Positions 49,509 to 58,382 of a DNA stretch of 64,000 nucleotides are shown piece after piece. This DNA is from UBA668 sp041918155 (GTDB taxonomy: Bacteria > Actinomycetota > Acidimicrobiia > Acidimicrobiales > Ilumatobacteraceae): NCBI GenBank assembly GCA_041918155.1, contig JAYRWH010000078.1, positions 32,560 to 96,559 on the forward strand, given 5' to 3'. Under the pieces are notes generated by a model. That model was not told where the DNA came from, ran no database searches, and saw only the letters and a list, made by a program, of their open reading frames with translations. Position 1 is the stretch's first letter, and each line of letters starts with the position of its first letter. The translations under genes and the position numbers were made by a program.

Positions 49509-50750
49509 TCAGCCCGTGGTATCCGGCGGCGTCGGCGGCGTCGTCGCGGCGGTCGTGGTGGTGGCCGCCGGCTTGGTGGTGGTGGTCTTGACCGTGGTGG
49601 TCGTGACGATGGTGCTCGTGGTGGAGGTGTCGAGCGTGCTGTTCGGGTTCTTGAAGTTGAACACGGGCAGCATGTCGTTCTTGGAGTTCTGCTCGGGCTC
49701 CCTGCCGTCCATCCCCCACACGTACACGTAGTCGCCCTTGCGGCCGTCGCTGTTGACGTACGTGGGGAAGTACTCGGCGATCCACTGCGGGATGCGGATG
49801 CACCCGTGAGATGCGGGCTCCTGGGGAACGTTGTCGGCCCCGTGCACGGCGATGCCGTAGTTGAAGTAGACCGGGTTCATCATGCCGCCGAGGGGGCCCA
49901 GGCGCTTGCCCTCGTAACGACGGTAGAAGTGGAACACACCACCCGGCGTCTTGGAGACACCGCACACGTCCTTCAGGATCGGCGTGGGTAGGGGGGCGCC
50001 GTTGTCATCGGTGTCCTGGCTGATGACCTCGCACCACTGCTCACCGCTGCCCGAGGAGATGTGGGTGACGAGGCGCAGTAGGCCATCGGTGTACACGATC
50101 ATCACCTGGATCGGCAGGTAGATCTCGACGTGGGTTGCGCCGGGGTGCACATCGGCGCGGCGGGGTCGGAACGTGATCGGCTCCTGCATCTTCTGCCACA
50201 TCTCGTCGGTGACGATGCCGGTCTGATCCTTGTAGCCGCGCTCGTAAACGAGCCCCTCGAAGGCCCACACGGCCATGCGCGTGCCGCTGCCGAACTGGCC
50301 GTCGATGCCGTGGGTGTCGAACCCGAGCGCGGCCAGACGGGTCTGCAGCATCCTGACGTCGTCGCCGTAGAGGCCCTTCTTCAGATCGCGCTCCAGGTGG
50401 GTCTTGGCCACCCCGTTATCGGAGCCGATGACCACCTGCGGCCCGCTGGTGGCCGGCACGGTGAGCGAGTTTTCGACCGAGCCGAGGTTGGGGCCATCGA
50501 CAGTGGAGCCGGAGCTCGGCTTGCCGCCCGAGAACGCCACGAACACGATCACCGTGATGACCGCTGCGGCCGCCATGGCCGGCGTCCAGCGACCCATGGA
50601 GCTGCTCGCCGTCGGGCGCGGCGTCGGCGCGGTGATCGCCCGGCGCCGCGCTGGCGCGCTGCTTGACGCGGGCCGTGGCCCGGCCGCCGACCTGGTCGGC
50701 GTGCCGTGCTGCCGACGCGGGGGTTGTGCGGGGGTCTTGCGGGCGGTCAA
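49509..50750 (-). CDS. L,D-transpeptidase with peptidoglycan-binding domain (catalytically complete)
   Basis: 413 residues. A basic, Pro-rich cytoplasmic N-terminus (~55), TM (~57-73), peptidoglycan-binding domain (LYGDDVRMLQTRLAALGFD, HGIDGQFGSG) and YkuD domain with the full motif HGADNVPQEPASHGCIRI (His303, His315, Cys317). It forms 3-3 cross-links in peptidoglycan. From about residue 115 on it is very similar to the Cys-less protein at 42211. The C-terminus adds a Thr-rich tail. TTG 50750 is the likely start, with GGAG 6 bases upstream; a TAGATT box about 33 bases upstream could give a leadered transcript. Confidence 0.9.
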   Translation of the reverse strand: MTARKTPAQPPRRQHGTPTRSAAGPRPASSSAPARRRAITAPTPRPTASSSMGRWTPAMAAAAVITVIVFVAFSGGKPSSGSTVDGPNLGSVENSLTVPATSGPQVVIGSDNGVAKTHLERDLKKGLYGDDVRMLQTRLAALGFDTHGIDGQFGSGTRMAVWAFEGLVYERGYKDQTGIVTDEMWQKMQEPITFRPRRADVHPGATHVEIYLPIQVMIVYTDGLLRLVTHISSGSGEQWCEVISQDTDDNGAPLPTPILKDVCGVSKTPGGVFHFYRRYEGKRLGPLGGMMNPVYFNYGIAVHGADNVPQEPASHGCIRIPQWIAEYFPTYVNSDGRKGDYVYVWGMDGREPEQNSKNDMLPVFNFKNPNSTLDTSTTSTIVTTTTVKTTTTKPAATTTTAATTPPTPPDTTG

Positions 50751-50813
50751 GTACTGCTCCGGGGAGGCGATTCGATCGGAGCAAATCTACCGTGCCCGGC
50801 CCTGAAGGTGGCT

Positions 50814-51569
50814 TCAGGCGGCCTTGTCGACGACGGGCTGGATGCCCCGCAGCTCCTTACGCAGGGAAAACATCTCCCGGATGATCTTCTTGATCACGGC
50901 CACCGAGGCCAAGGTGCTCTCACCGCGGGTGCGGGGGAAGTAGTCGACCCCGAACTGGATGACGTCGTATCCGAGCTTGCGGGTGCGGATGATGAGCTCG
51001 GCGTCGATGAACGAGCCCTCGCTCTGCAGCGTGATGTGATCGAAGATGCGACGCCTGCAGAGCTTGAACGCGAAGTTGATGTCGCGCATGCGCACACCGA
51101 AGAGGCGGCGGATGAGGAAGTTGTAGAAGAACGTGTAGATCGCCCGGCTGAGCCCCTCGCCGGTGCGGTCGTGGCGGTAGGCGCTGACGACATCGGCCTC
51201 GTAGAGGCGCATCAGGCGCACCGCACGCGTGACCTCGGCCATGTCGAATGGCAGGTCGGCATCGCTGTAGAGCACGAGATCACCGCTGGCGGTAGCGAAG
51301 CCGGTCTTCATCGAGCCGCCGAGCTTGCGGTTCACGGGATGGTGCACCACCACCACGTGCGAGTCGGCTGCGGCAAGCGCGTCCGCCAGCTCGGGTGTGC
51401 GGTCCGTGCTGCAGTCGTCGACCACGATCAACTCGTAATCGAGGATCTCGCCGGCGGCGGTGAGGAGCTCGCACTCCGCCTTGGCGTAGCCGACGGCACG
51501 CTCGATGTAGGCCTCCTCGTTCCACATGGGGAAGAAGATGCTGAGCTTCTTGAAGGGCTCGCCGGTCAC
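50814..51569 (-). CDS. Family 2 glycosyltransferase
   Basis: 251-residue GT2-type glycosyltransferase of the dolichol-phosphate-mannose-synthase-like branch. It has LSIFFPMWNEEAYIERAV, the nucleotide-binding ELIVVDDCSTDRTPELAD, the metal-binding DLVLYSDADLPFD and the acceptor-region AELIIRTRKLGYDVIQFGVD. No TM segments, so it transfers sugar to a lipid at the membrane face. The GTG at 51569 has a TAGCCT box 8 bases upstream. It may supply lipid-linked sugar to GT39 at 58383 (inference). Confidence 0.88.
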   Translation of the reverse strand: MTGEPFKKLSIFFPMWNEEAYIERAVGYAKAECELLTAAGEILDYELIVVDDCSTDRTPELADALAAADSHVVVVHHPVNRKLGGSMKTGFATASGDLVLYSDADLPFDMAEVTRAVRLMRLYEADVVSAYRHDRTGEGLSRAIYTFFYNFLIRRLFGVRMRDINFAFKLCRRRIFDHITLQSEGSFIDAELIIRTRKLGYDVIQFGVDYFPRTRGESTLASVAVIKKIIREMFSLRKELRGIQPVVDKAA

Positions 51570-51577
51570 GACGCTGA

Positions 51578-51583
51578 AGGCTA
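51578..51583 (-). promoter_or_regulatory. -10 box TAGCCT, leaderless spacing
   Basis: Minus-strand TAGCCT ends 8 bases before the GTG at 51569. Confidence 0.5.
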
Positions 51584-51595
51584 GCGGCCGCCGAC

Positions 51596-51601
51596 TACCC
51601 T
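51596..51601 (+). promoter_or_regulatory. -10 box TACCCT, near-leaderless spacing
   Basis: TACCCT ends 9 bases before the ATG at 51611, the long end of the series. Confidence 0.4.
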
Positions 51602-51610
51602 CGACCCTGC

Positions 51611-52129
51611 ATGGAACCGATCCTCCCGCCCGCGCCCGCGCCCGCGCCGCCGACGCCGACGCCGACGCCAGCACCAGCCGACACACCGGCACCGGCGAAG
51701 CGGCGCCACGGCTGGCAGGTCACGCCGCGGCCAGGCCACCTCACCGGCGGGTGGGCCACCGTGTACTGGATCGGCTGGCTGCTCGTTGCCGGTGGTTTCG
51801 GCGCGGTCTGGTACAGCGCGCGGGTCACCGGGCTCTCCACATGGTGGCTCGGTCCGGAGAGCGAGCCGCGTGCGTTGCTGTGCCTGATCCCGTTCGTCGC
51901 CCCGTTCGCGCTCGCGTTCCTCGGGATCCGCATCACCCGCAACCTGCCGTGGTACGGCATCGGCGGGGCCATCATCACCGCCGCGATCGCGGCCGGCGAC
52001 CTCGCCGACGTGTCCCGCTACGCGGCGATCGAGTTCGCACTGGCCGGGGCCGGCCTGGCCGTGTCGGTCGCCTGCTTCGCCGGCATGCTGCGCGCTGCCG
52101 AGCCGGCGAACGGCGAAGCGCAGGGGTGA
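51611..52129 (+). CDS. Small membrane protein with Pro/Ala-rich N-terminus
   Basis: 172 residues. The first ~30 are an alternating Pro/Ala/Thr stretch (short PAPAP and PTPTP repeats), encoded by a monotonous GC-rich codon run. Four hydrophobic segments follow (VYWIGWLLVAGGFGAVWY; LCLIPFVAPFALAFLGI; IGGAIITAAIAAG; FALAGAGLAVSVACFAGML). No known domain. It is divergent from the GT2 gene and 20 bp upstream of argG. Function unknown. Confidence 0.6.
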   Translation: MEPILPPAPAPAPPTPTPTPAPADTPAPAKRRHGWQVTPRPGHLTGGWATVYWIGWLLVAGGFGAVWYSARVTGLSTWWLGPESEPRALLCLIPFVAPFALAFLGIRITRNLPWYGIGGAIITAAIAAGDLADVSRYAAIEFALAGAGLAVSVACFAGMLRAAEPANGEAQG

Positions 52130-52134
52130 CTCGC

Positions 52135-52140
52135 TAGCCT
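52135..52140 (+). promoter_or_regulatory. -10 box TAGCCT, near-leaderless spacing
   Basis: TAGCCT ends 9 bases before the ATG at 52150 of argG. Confidence 0.4.
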
Positions 52141-52149
52141 CGGACAGCG

Positions 52150-53478
52150 ATGTCCAAAGTGCTCACTTCCCTCCCCGTCGGCGAACGCGTCGGCATCGCG
52201 TTCAGCGGCGGCCTCGATACGTCGGCGGCCGTCGCCTGGATGCGCGAGAAGGGGGCGCACCCGTACTGCTACACGGCCGATCTCGGCCAGATGGACGAGA
52301 GCGACCTGCCCGGCGTTCCCGACCGCGCCAAGGAGTACGGCGCCGAGCACGCCCGCCTCATCGATTGCCGCACCGAGTTGGTGCACGAGGGCCTCGTCGC
52401 CCTGCAGTGCGGCGCGTTCCACATCACCACCGCGGGCAAGACGTACTTCAACACCACGCCGCTCGGGCGCGCCGTCACCGGCACCCTGCTCGTCACCGCC
52501 ATGCACGCAGACGGCGTCGACATCTGGGGCGACGGCAGCACCTACAAGGGCAACGACATCGAGCGCTTCTACCGCTACGGCCTGCTCGTGAACCCCAAGC
52601 TGCGCATCTACAAGCCGTGGCTCGACCACGACTTCGTCACCGAGCTCGGTGGCCGCGCCGAGATGAGCGAGTTCCTCACCACGCGCAACCTGCCCTACCG
52701 CGCCAGCAAGGAGAAGGCGTACAGCACCGACGCCAACATCTGGGGCGCCACCCACGAGGCCAAGCTGCTCGAAGAGCTGGGCACGAGCATGGACATCGTC
52801 GAGCCGATCATGGGTGTCGCCCATTATCGCGACGACGTGTCGATCGCGGCCGAAGTGGTGAGCGTGCGTTTCCACGAGGGCTGGCCGGTGGCGATCAACG
52901 GCCAGGAGTTCGCCTCGCAGGTGGATCTCGTCGATGCCGCCAACGTCATCGGCGGACGCCACGGCCTGGGCATGTGCGACCAGATCGAGAACCGCATCAT
53001 CGAGGCCAAGAGCCGCGGCATCTACGAGGCCCCCGGCCTGGCCCTGCTGCACATCGCCTACGAGCGGCTGATCACCGGCATCCACAACGAAGGCACGATC
53101 GAGAACTACCGCACGATGGGCCGCCGCCTCGGCCGCCTGCTCTACGAAGGCCGCTGGTTCGATCCGCAGAGCCTCATGCTGCGCGAGCCGCTGATGCGCT
53201 GGGTCGGCTCTGCCGTCACCGGCGAGGTGACGCTGCGCCTGCGTCGTGGCGACGACTACACGATCCTCGACACCACCAGCCCCAACCTCACGTATCACCC
53301 CGAGCGGCTCAGCATGGAGAAGGTGGAGGATCAGGCGTTCGGCCCCCTCGACCGCATCGGCCAGTTGACGATGCGCAACCTCGACATCGACGACAGCCGC
53401 GCCAAGCTCGACGTGTACCGCGGCGCGGGCACCCTCGGCGCCGGCAGCCTCACCGCCCTCAACACCCCCAAGCCCTGA
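52150..53478 (+). CDS. argG: Argininosuccinate synthase
   Basis: 442-residue argininosuccinate synthase, which joins citrulline and aspartate with ATP in arginine synthesis. The ATP P-loop AFSGGLDTSAAVAWM, the YTADLGQ strand and GRHGLGMCDQIENRIIEAKS are diagnostic. The length and sequence match the ~445-residue type of E. coli rather than the ~400-residue type common in actinobacteria. No other arg genes are close by. It is cytoplasmic and probably transcribed alone. Confidence 0.97.
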   Translation: MSKVLTSLPVGERVGIAFSGGLDTSAAVAWMREKGAHPYCYTADLGQMDESDLPGVPDRAKEYGAEHARLIDCRTELVHEGLVALQCGAFHITTAGKTYFNTTPLGRAVTGTLLVTAMHADGVDIWGDGSTYKGNDIERFYRYGLLVNPKLRIYKPWLDHDFVTELGGRAEMSEFLTTRNLPYRASKEKAYSTDANIWGATHEAKLLEELGTSMDIVEPIMGVAHYRDDVSIAAEVVSVRFHEGWPVAINGQEFASQVDLVDAANVIGGRHGLGMCDQIENRIIEAKSRGIYEAPGLALLHIAYERLITGIHNEGTIENYRTMGRRLGRLLYEGRWFDPQSLMLREPLMRWVGSAVTGEVTLRLRRGDDYTILDTTSPNLTYHPERLSMEKVEDQAFGPLDRIGQLTMRNLDIDDSRAKLDVYRGAGTLGAGSLTALNTPKP

Positions 53479-53499
53479 CGGCCCATCTCTGCTCGGAGT

Positions 53500-53546
53500 G
53501 TTTGCGTCGGTACAGGTACGACGGAAAGACTCGAAGCGACGCAAAC
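53500..53546. repeat. Intergenic palindrome with perfect 10-bp arms
   Basis: GTTTGCGTCG (53500-53509) and its complement (53537-53546) flank a 27-base loop between the ends of two convergent genes. The layout resembles the dispersed ~52-bp palindromes but the sequence is different; it may be a terminator-like stem or an unrelated element. Confidence 0.55.
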
Positions 53547-53561
53547 CCTCGAAGAAGACAC

Positions 53562-54308
53562 CTAGGCAGTGAGGGCGACCATCAGGTCGATCATGAACTC
53601 GACGTCTTCTTGCTCGACGGTCTCCCACTTGGAGATGCCCACGTCCTCGAGCGCCATCTGACCCTTGACGTCCTTGTCCATCGCCAGGAGCGCGTTGCGG
53701 AACGCGTCGAACTTCGAGGCGACGCGGGGGTGCATCAGGAAGACATGGCTGATCACATAGATCTGGCTGCGCACGAGCACGCGCAACTGTTTGCGCACGA
53801 CCTCGGAGAGCTCATCGAAGGTCTCGGCAAGGAAGAACCCGATGTCGGCCTCGTCGCTGATGAGGCTCTTGGCGACGAGCACATAGTTCGGGCGCAGCTG
53901 CACCGAAACGTTGGAGGCATCGAGGTCGGCGGGCTCGATCATGATCATGCCCATCATGTGCACGTCGGGGTTGTCGGTGCTGGCGATGCGCGTGCCGGGG
54001 CGTAGCTGCTCGACCTTGGTGATCGGGCCGCCTTCCTTGCTGGCGATGATCGCCTCGTCGGGGCGGGCGTGCGGGCGGGCCACCGCCACGAACCCGTGAT
54101 CGCGCACCAGGCGGGCGGCGTCGAACGGGTTGGCGTAGATCATGTCGATCTTGTCCTGCGCCATCGCCAGGTGCAGCGCGTCGAAGTCGTCGAACGTCTC
54201 GAGGTGGATGCCCTCACCGGTCTGGCGCTGCAGCAAGGTGTTGACGACGAACCACCCGGGCAGGTACTTCGTGTTGAAGTCGGGGCTGACGGTGAAGATG
54301 AGCGACAT
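53562..54308 (-). CDS. PhnD-like substrate-binding domain protein without signal peptide
   Basis: 248 residues with the two-lobed phosphonate/phosphite-binding fold (PhnD family): LIFTVSPDFNTKYLPGWFV, the QDKIDMIYANPFDAARLVRDHG lobe and DEADIGFFLAETFDEL. The N-terminus lacks a signal peptide or lipobox, so it is probably cytoplasmic. It lacks transporter partners and instead follows a PAS-domain gene by 13 bp, with GGAGG just before ATG 54308. A sensor or ligand-reporting role is more likely than transport (inference). Confidence 0.75.
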   Translation of the reverse strand: MSLIFTVSPDFNTKYLPGWFVVNTLLQRQTGEGIHLETFDDFDALHLAMAQDKIDMIYANPFDAARLVRDHGFVAVARPHARPDEAIIASKEGGPITKVEQLRPGTRIASTDNPDVHMMGMIMIEPADLDASNVSVQLRPNYVLVAKSLISDEADIGFFLAETFDELSEVVRKQLRVLVRSQIYVISHVFLMHPRVASKFDAFRNALLAMDKDVKGQMALEDVGISKWETVEQEDVEFMIDLMVALTA

Positions 54309-54321
54309 CAAGGCCTCCGGA

Positions 54322-54798
54322 TCACATCAAGGTCTTGTAGAGCTCGGTGCACTCGGCCACCTTCGAACGCGACGGCTTGCGCCGCACGGAGGTGTAGCCG
54401 ACGATGCGACCGTTGCGGATGTTCGGCACGACGGCGGCGTGCACCCAGTAGTAGCAGCCGTCCTTGCGCAGGTTCTTCACATGGCCGTGCCACTTCTGGC
54501 CGGAGCTGATCGTGTCCCACAGCCCCTTGAACGCGACGGCGGGCATCTCGGGGTGGCGCAGGATGTAGTGCTGCTCGCCCATCAGTTCCTCGAGCGGGTA
54601 GCCCGACATCTGCACGAACGACTCGTTGGCGTGGGTGATGATGCCGACGGTGTCGGTGCTCGACACGATCAGGCGCCCCTCGGGGAACGGAATTTCCTTG
54701 TCGACGACATAGATGCGCCGCGAGTATCCGTCCGCGTACGTGAGACGGTGCTCGACGCCAACCTCACCATGAAGGTCGTCGATGGTCATGTCGCGCAT
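54322..54798 (-). CDS. PAS-domain sensor protein (Aer-like PAS)
   Basis: 158 residues. After a ~35-residue N-terminal segment the PAS fold is clear: DTVGIITHANESFVQMSGY, LEELMGEQHYILRHPEMP, and HVKNLRKDGCYYWVHAAVVP, the latter typical of the Aer/FAD-binding PAS type. No output domain follows, only a short basic tail (RRKPSRSKVAECTELYK). Expressed with the PhnD-like protein. Its ATG is preceded by GGGAGGGAACGCTCG, the same leader as the DUF4388-like gene. Confidence 0.8.
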   Translation of the reverse strand: MRDMTIDDLHGEVGVEHRLTYADGYSRRIYVVDKEIPFPEGRLIVSSTDTVGIITHANESFVQMSGYPLEELMGEQHYILRHPEMPAVAFKGLWDTISSGQKWHGHVKNLRKDGCYYWVHAAVVPNIRNGRIVGYTSVRRKPSRSKVAECTELYKTLM

Positions 54799-54799
54799 T

Positions 54800-54814
54800 C
54801 GAGCGTTCCCTCCC
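54800..54814 (-). promoter_or_regulatory. Ribosome-binding leader identical to that at 15212-15226
   Basis: The 15 bases GGGAGGGAACGCTCG occur just before the ATG at 54798 (one spacer base) and just before ATG 15227. Most genes here have no Shine-Dalgarno site, so this strong shared leader may mark common control of the two signalling operons. Confidence 0.5.
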
Positions 54815-54940
54815 CTGTGGCGTCAATGCCACCACCGTACGCGGTCGTGGGCTCCGTGGTGGACATTAGGGAGCCGAGCGACGCCCCGACCAGGGCCGTT
54901 GGACCCGGGCGGCAACGGGGCGGAGCAAGCGTGATCGCGT

Positions 54941-56050
54941 TCACAACCGCCGCAACAATTCGCTGAGCAGGCGCGCCCGCGGCACCATCGTGTCGACCAG
55001 GACGTACTCGCCGGGAGTGTGTGCCCCGGCACCCACGGCGCCCAGCCCGTCGAGCGTCGGTACGCCGACTGCGGCGGTGAAGTTGCCGTCGCTGCCCCCA
55101 CCGACAGCGACGCCGCGCAGCGGCGGCAGGCCCTCGGCCTCGGCGGCGGCCACCGCGACCGGGAACAGGGTCGCCGATGCGGTCGACGGCATCGGCGGCC
55201 GGCCAACGCCGCCTGACACCTCGACACGCGCCCCGGGCACCGAGCCGAGCGGACGGGCGGCAAGGCCGGCAAAGGCCGCTTCCACACGTTCCTTCTCGCC
55301 GGGCTGCTCCACCCTCACGTCGACGGTCACGCGGGCCTCGTGCGGCACCACGTTCTCGGCCGTCCCCGCGGTGGCCATCGTCGGTGTCACTGTCGTGCCC
55401 TTGGCCGCATCGGCGAACGTGGGCACCAGGCCCACGAGTTCGGCCGCGGCGATGAGCGCGTTTATGCCCTTCTCGGGCTCCAGGCCGGCATGGGCCGAGC
55501 GCCCGTACACGACCAGCTCGAACGTGCCCGTGCCCTTGCGGGCCGTCTTCAGCGCGCCGCCATCGGCACTGGGCTCGAGCACGAGCACCTTGCCGCAGGC
55601 GAGGGCCCGCTCTTCCAGCAGGGCCCGGCTGGTGGCGCTGCCGACTTCCTCATCGCTGGTGATGAGGATCTCCACGCCGCTGCGATCGGCGAGCGACGCC
55701 ACGGCATGCACGGCGAGCACGATCCCGGCCTTCATGTCGAACACGCCAGGGCCGGTGGCCCGCCCCTCGCTCACCGTGAATGGGCGGTCAGCGCAACTGC
55801 CCACCGCGAACACCGTGTCGTGGTGGCCGAGGATCAACACGCGCGGCGATCCACCACCCGCCGTCCAGTGCACGTGCGGGCCGTCGGGACCGTCCACGAG
55901 TGTGGGGGCTGAGCCAAGGCGGCGCTCCATCACCGACGCCAGCACCGTGGCCGACTCGGTGAGGCGAGCCACGTCGTGCGAGGGCGACTCGGTGTTCACC
56001 AACAACTCCAGGTCGTCGAGCATCGCGGGCAGGTCGATCACGGTGCACAT
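54941..56050 (-). CDS. M20-family metallopeptidase (glutamate carboxypeptidase-like)
   Basis: 369 residues with the two-zinc M20 catalytic domain: LGHHDTVF (His/Asp), FDMKAGIVLAVHA (Asp), TSDEEVGS (Glu/Glu) and a late His in GAHTPGEYVLVDT, with a dimerisation lid (SAHAGLEPEKGINALI). It likely removes C-terminal amino acids from peptides or folate-like substrates. ATG 56050 is chosen because the family N-terminus (LPAMLDDLELLVNTESPSHD) follows; a longer frame upstream overlaps the divergent gene. Confidence 0.88.
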   Translation of the reverse strand: MCTVIDLPAMLDDLELLVNTESPSHDVARLTESATVLASVMERRLGSAPTLVDGPDGPHVHWTAGGGSPRVLILGHHDTVFAVGSCADRPFTVSEGRATGPGVFDMKAGIVLAVHAVASLADRSGVEILITSDEEVGSATSRALLEERALACGKVLVLEPSADGGALKTARKGTGTFELVVYGRSAHAGLEPEKGINALIAAAELVGLVPTFADAAKGTTVTPTMATAGTAENVVPHEARVTVDVRVEQPGEKERVEAAFAGLAARPLGSVPGARVEVSGGVGRPPMPSTASATLFPVAVAAAEAEGLPPLRGVAVGGGSDGNFTAAVGVPTLDGLGAVGAGAHTPGEYVLVDTMVPRARLLSELLRRL

Positions 56051-56080
56051 TCTGGCCGGTCGGCGTGCGACACTCGCACC

Positions 56081-58318
56081 ATGATCCTGCGCCGTACTTC
56101 TGCGATCGCCCTCGTCGGCCTGCTCCTCGTCGCCTGCAGCGACGACAACGAGGGTTCCACGGCAACCACTTCGGACACCTCGACGGTCGACACCACCGGG
56201 TTGGCGCCGGCGACGTTCACCGTCCAGCCGGGCACGTCCCAGATCGCGGCCAGCGGGTTCGATCCGGGCACCGAGGTGAACGCGGTCGCCCCCGACGGGA
56301 CGATCGCCGCCACCAAGACCGCCGACGACCAAGGCGCGGTGCTGTTCCGCGACCTGCTCCCGGGGGACGGATGGACGCTTACCACGGCCACCGAGACCAC
56401 CGAGCCACTCACCGTCATGTCACCCACCGACGTGCCGCCCGCCTCGCTCTACACCGACGAGCAGACCCTGCTGTCCGCCGGCGGGTTCGGCTACATCGTC
56501 ACCCGCGACGGCACCACGCTCAGCGCCAACGTCGTGCTGCCCGGCCCGGCCGACCAAGGTCCGTACCCCACGGTCGTGGAGTACAGCGGCTACTCGCCGA
56601 GCAACCCTGAGGACGCGACGTTCGCCCAGCTCTACACGTCGCAGGGCTTCGCCTACGTGGGCGTCAACATGCGTGGCACCGGCTGCAGCGGCGGCTCGTA
56701 CCGCTTCTTCGAGACCGTCCAGTCGCTCGACGGCTACGACATGATCGAAGCCATCGCCGCCCAGCCGTGGGTGATGGATCACGAGGTTGGCATGGTGGGA
56801 ATCAGCTACCCGGGTCTCAGCCAGCTGTTCGTGGCCGCCACCCAGCCACCGAGCCTCAACAGCATCACCCCGCTGTCGGTCATCGACGACAGCTACCGCA
56901 GCACGCTGTATCCCGGCGGCATCCTCAACACCGGCTTCGCCGTCGACTGGGTCCAGCAGCGGATGGAAGGCTCGGCGCCGTACGGCCAGGCCTGGAGCAA
57001 GGATCAGGCCGACAGCGGCGACACGCGCTGCGCCGACAACCAGGTGCTGCGCCTGCAGAACCCCGATCTCGTTCAGGAGATCGACGACAACCCGTACTAC
57101 TCCAACCCGCTCGGCGACTCGCTGTCGCCCACCACGTTCGTCGACCGGATCGATGTGCCGGTGTTCATCGCGGGTGCATGGCAGGACGAGCAGACCGGTG
57201 GCCACTTCCCGGCGATGCTGCCGAAGTTCACCAACTCTCCGCACGTCTACGTGACACTCGTCAACGGGCTGCACACCGAGGCACTCAGCCCGCCGATCGC
57301 CGGCCGCTACTTCGAGTTCCTCCAACTCTACGTGGGCAAGAAGGTGCCCGACCTCTCCGCGGCGAACACGATCGCGCCGACGCTCGGCGCCGCGATCTGG
57401 GGTGTCACCGCGTTCGAGACGGCGCAGAACCGTTTTGCCGGGATGACCTACGAGGATGCGCTCGCCGCGTTCGAGGCGGAGAAGCCGGTGCGCGTGCTGT
57501 TCGAGCAGGGTGGCAACGCCGATTACGCGCCGGGCACGCCGGAGCCGAACTTCACTGCCGAGTTCAGCGCGTGGCCGATCCCCGAGGCCGAGGCCGTGTC
57601 GTGGAAGCTCGACGGCTGCGGTTGTCTCACCTCCGAGGAACTCACCACGCCCGGTGAGAGCAGCTACATCGCCGACCCGGCCGCACTGCCCGACACGTTC
57701 TACGAGGGCAGTGGCAACGACGTGTGGAAAGCGGACGTTGAGTACGACTGGCAGGCGCTGCCCGACGGCAAGGGTGTCGGCTTCATCACGCCGGAGCTCA
57801 CCCAGGACACGGTCGTGGTCGGCCCCGGCTCGGTCGACCTGTGGATCAAAGCCACCGCGGCCGACACCGACCTCGAGGTGACGATCAGCGAGGTGCGCCC
57901 CGACGGCACCGAAATCTATGTGCAGAGCGGATGGCTGCGCGCGAGCCAGCGAGCGCTCGACGAGACGGCGAGCACCCCGCTGCGGCCGGTGCACACGAAC
58001 CTCGAGGCCGACGCCGCCGACCTACCCGCTGACGAGTTCGTGCCCGTGCGCGTGGAGTTGTTCCCCTTCGCCCACCCGTTCCGCGCCGGCAGCCGCATCC
58101 GGCTCACGATCGATGCACCCGGTAACAACCGGCCGGTGTGGGAGTTCCGCACGATCTCCAACGGCGAGACCGTGACGATCGCCCACGACGCCGATCACCC
58201 CTCGCAGCTTGTGCTGTCGGTGGTACCGGTCACCATCACGGCGCCTGCCCCGCCCGCATGTGGTTCGTTGCGTGGCGAGCCGTGCCGCGACTACGTGGCC
58301 GCCAAGAACGGTGGCTGA
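56081..58318 (+). CDS. CocE/NonD-family (X-Pro dipeptidyl-peptidase-like) hydrolase, lipoprotein
   Basis: 745 residues. Lipoprotein signal (GLLLVACSDD), then a short Thr-rich linker and an extra N-terminal region, then the X-Pro dipeptidyl-peptidase/CocE alpha/beta-hydrolase domain: VGVNMRGTGCSGG, nucleophile in VGISYPGLSQ, Asp in AGAWQDEQTGG and His in VNGLHTEAL. The C-terminal jelly-roll domain (AADTDLEVTISEVRPDG to LTIDAPGN) completes the family layout. It is anchored outside the membrane. Start ATG 56081; divergent from the M20 gene by 30 bp. Substrate (peptide, ester or antibiotic) unknown. Confidence 0.88.
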   Translation: MILRRTSAIALVGLLLVACSDDNEGSTATTSDTSTVDTTGLAPATFTVQPGTSQIAASGFDPGTEVNAVAPDGTIAATKTADDQGAVLFRDLLPGDGWTLTTATETTEPLTVMSPTDVPPASLYTDEQTLLSAGGFGYIVTRDGTTLSANVVLPGPADQGPYPTVVEYSGYSPSNPEDATFAQLYTSQGFAYVGVNMRGTGCSGGSYRFFETVQSLDGYDMIEAIAAQPWVMDHEVGMVGISYPGLSQLFVAATQPPSLNSITPLSVIDDSYRSTLYPGGILNTGFAVDWVQQRMEGSAPYGQAWSKDQADSGDTRCADNQVLRLQNPDLVQEIDDNPYYSNPLGDSLSPTTFVDRIDVPVFIAGAWQDEQTGGHFPAMLPKFTNSPHVYVTLVNGLHTEALSPPIAGRYFEFLQLYVGKKVPDLSAANTIAPTLGAAIWGVTAFETAQNRFAGMTYEDALAAFEAEKPVRVLFEQGGNADYAPGTPEPNFTAEFSAWPIPEAEAVSWKLDGCGCLTSEELTTPGESSYIADPAALPDTFYEGSGNDVWKADVEYDWQALPDGKGVGFITPELTQDTVVVGPGSVDLWIKATAADTDLEVTISEVRPDGTEIYVQSGWLRASQRALDETASTPLRPVHTNLEADAADLPADEFVPVRVELFPFAHPFRAGSRIRLTIDAPGNNRPVWEFRTISNGETVTIAHDADHPSQLVLSVVPVTITAPAPPACGSLRGEPCRDYVAAKNGG

Positions 58319-58382
58319 ACCTCTCAGCAACCTCCCAGGAAAGCCGGAGGAGGTTCTCAGCGACATCGCCGATCCTGAAGGC

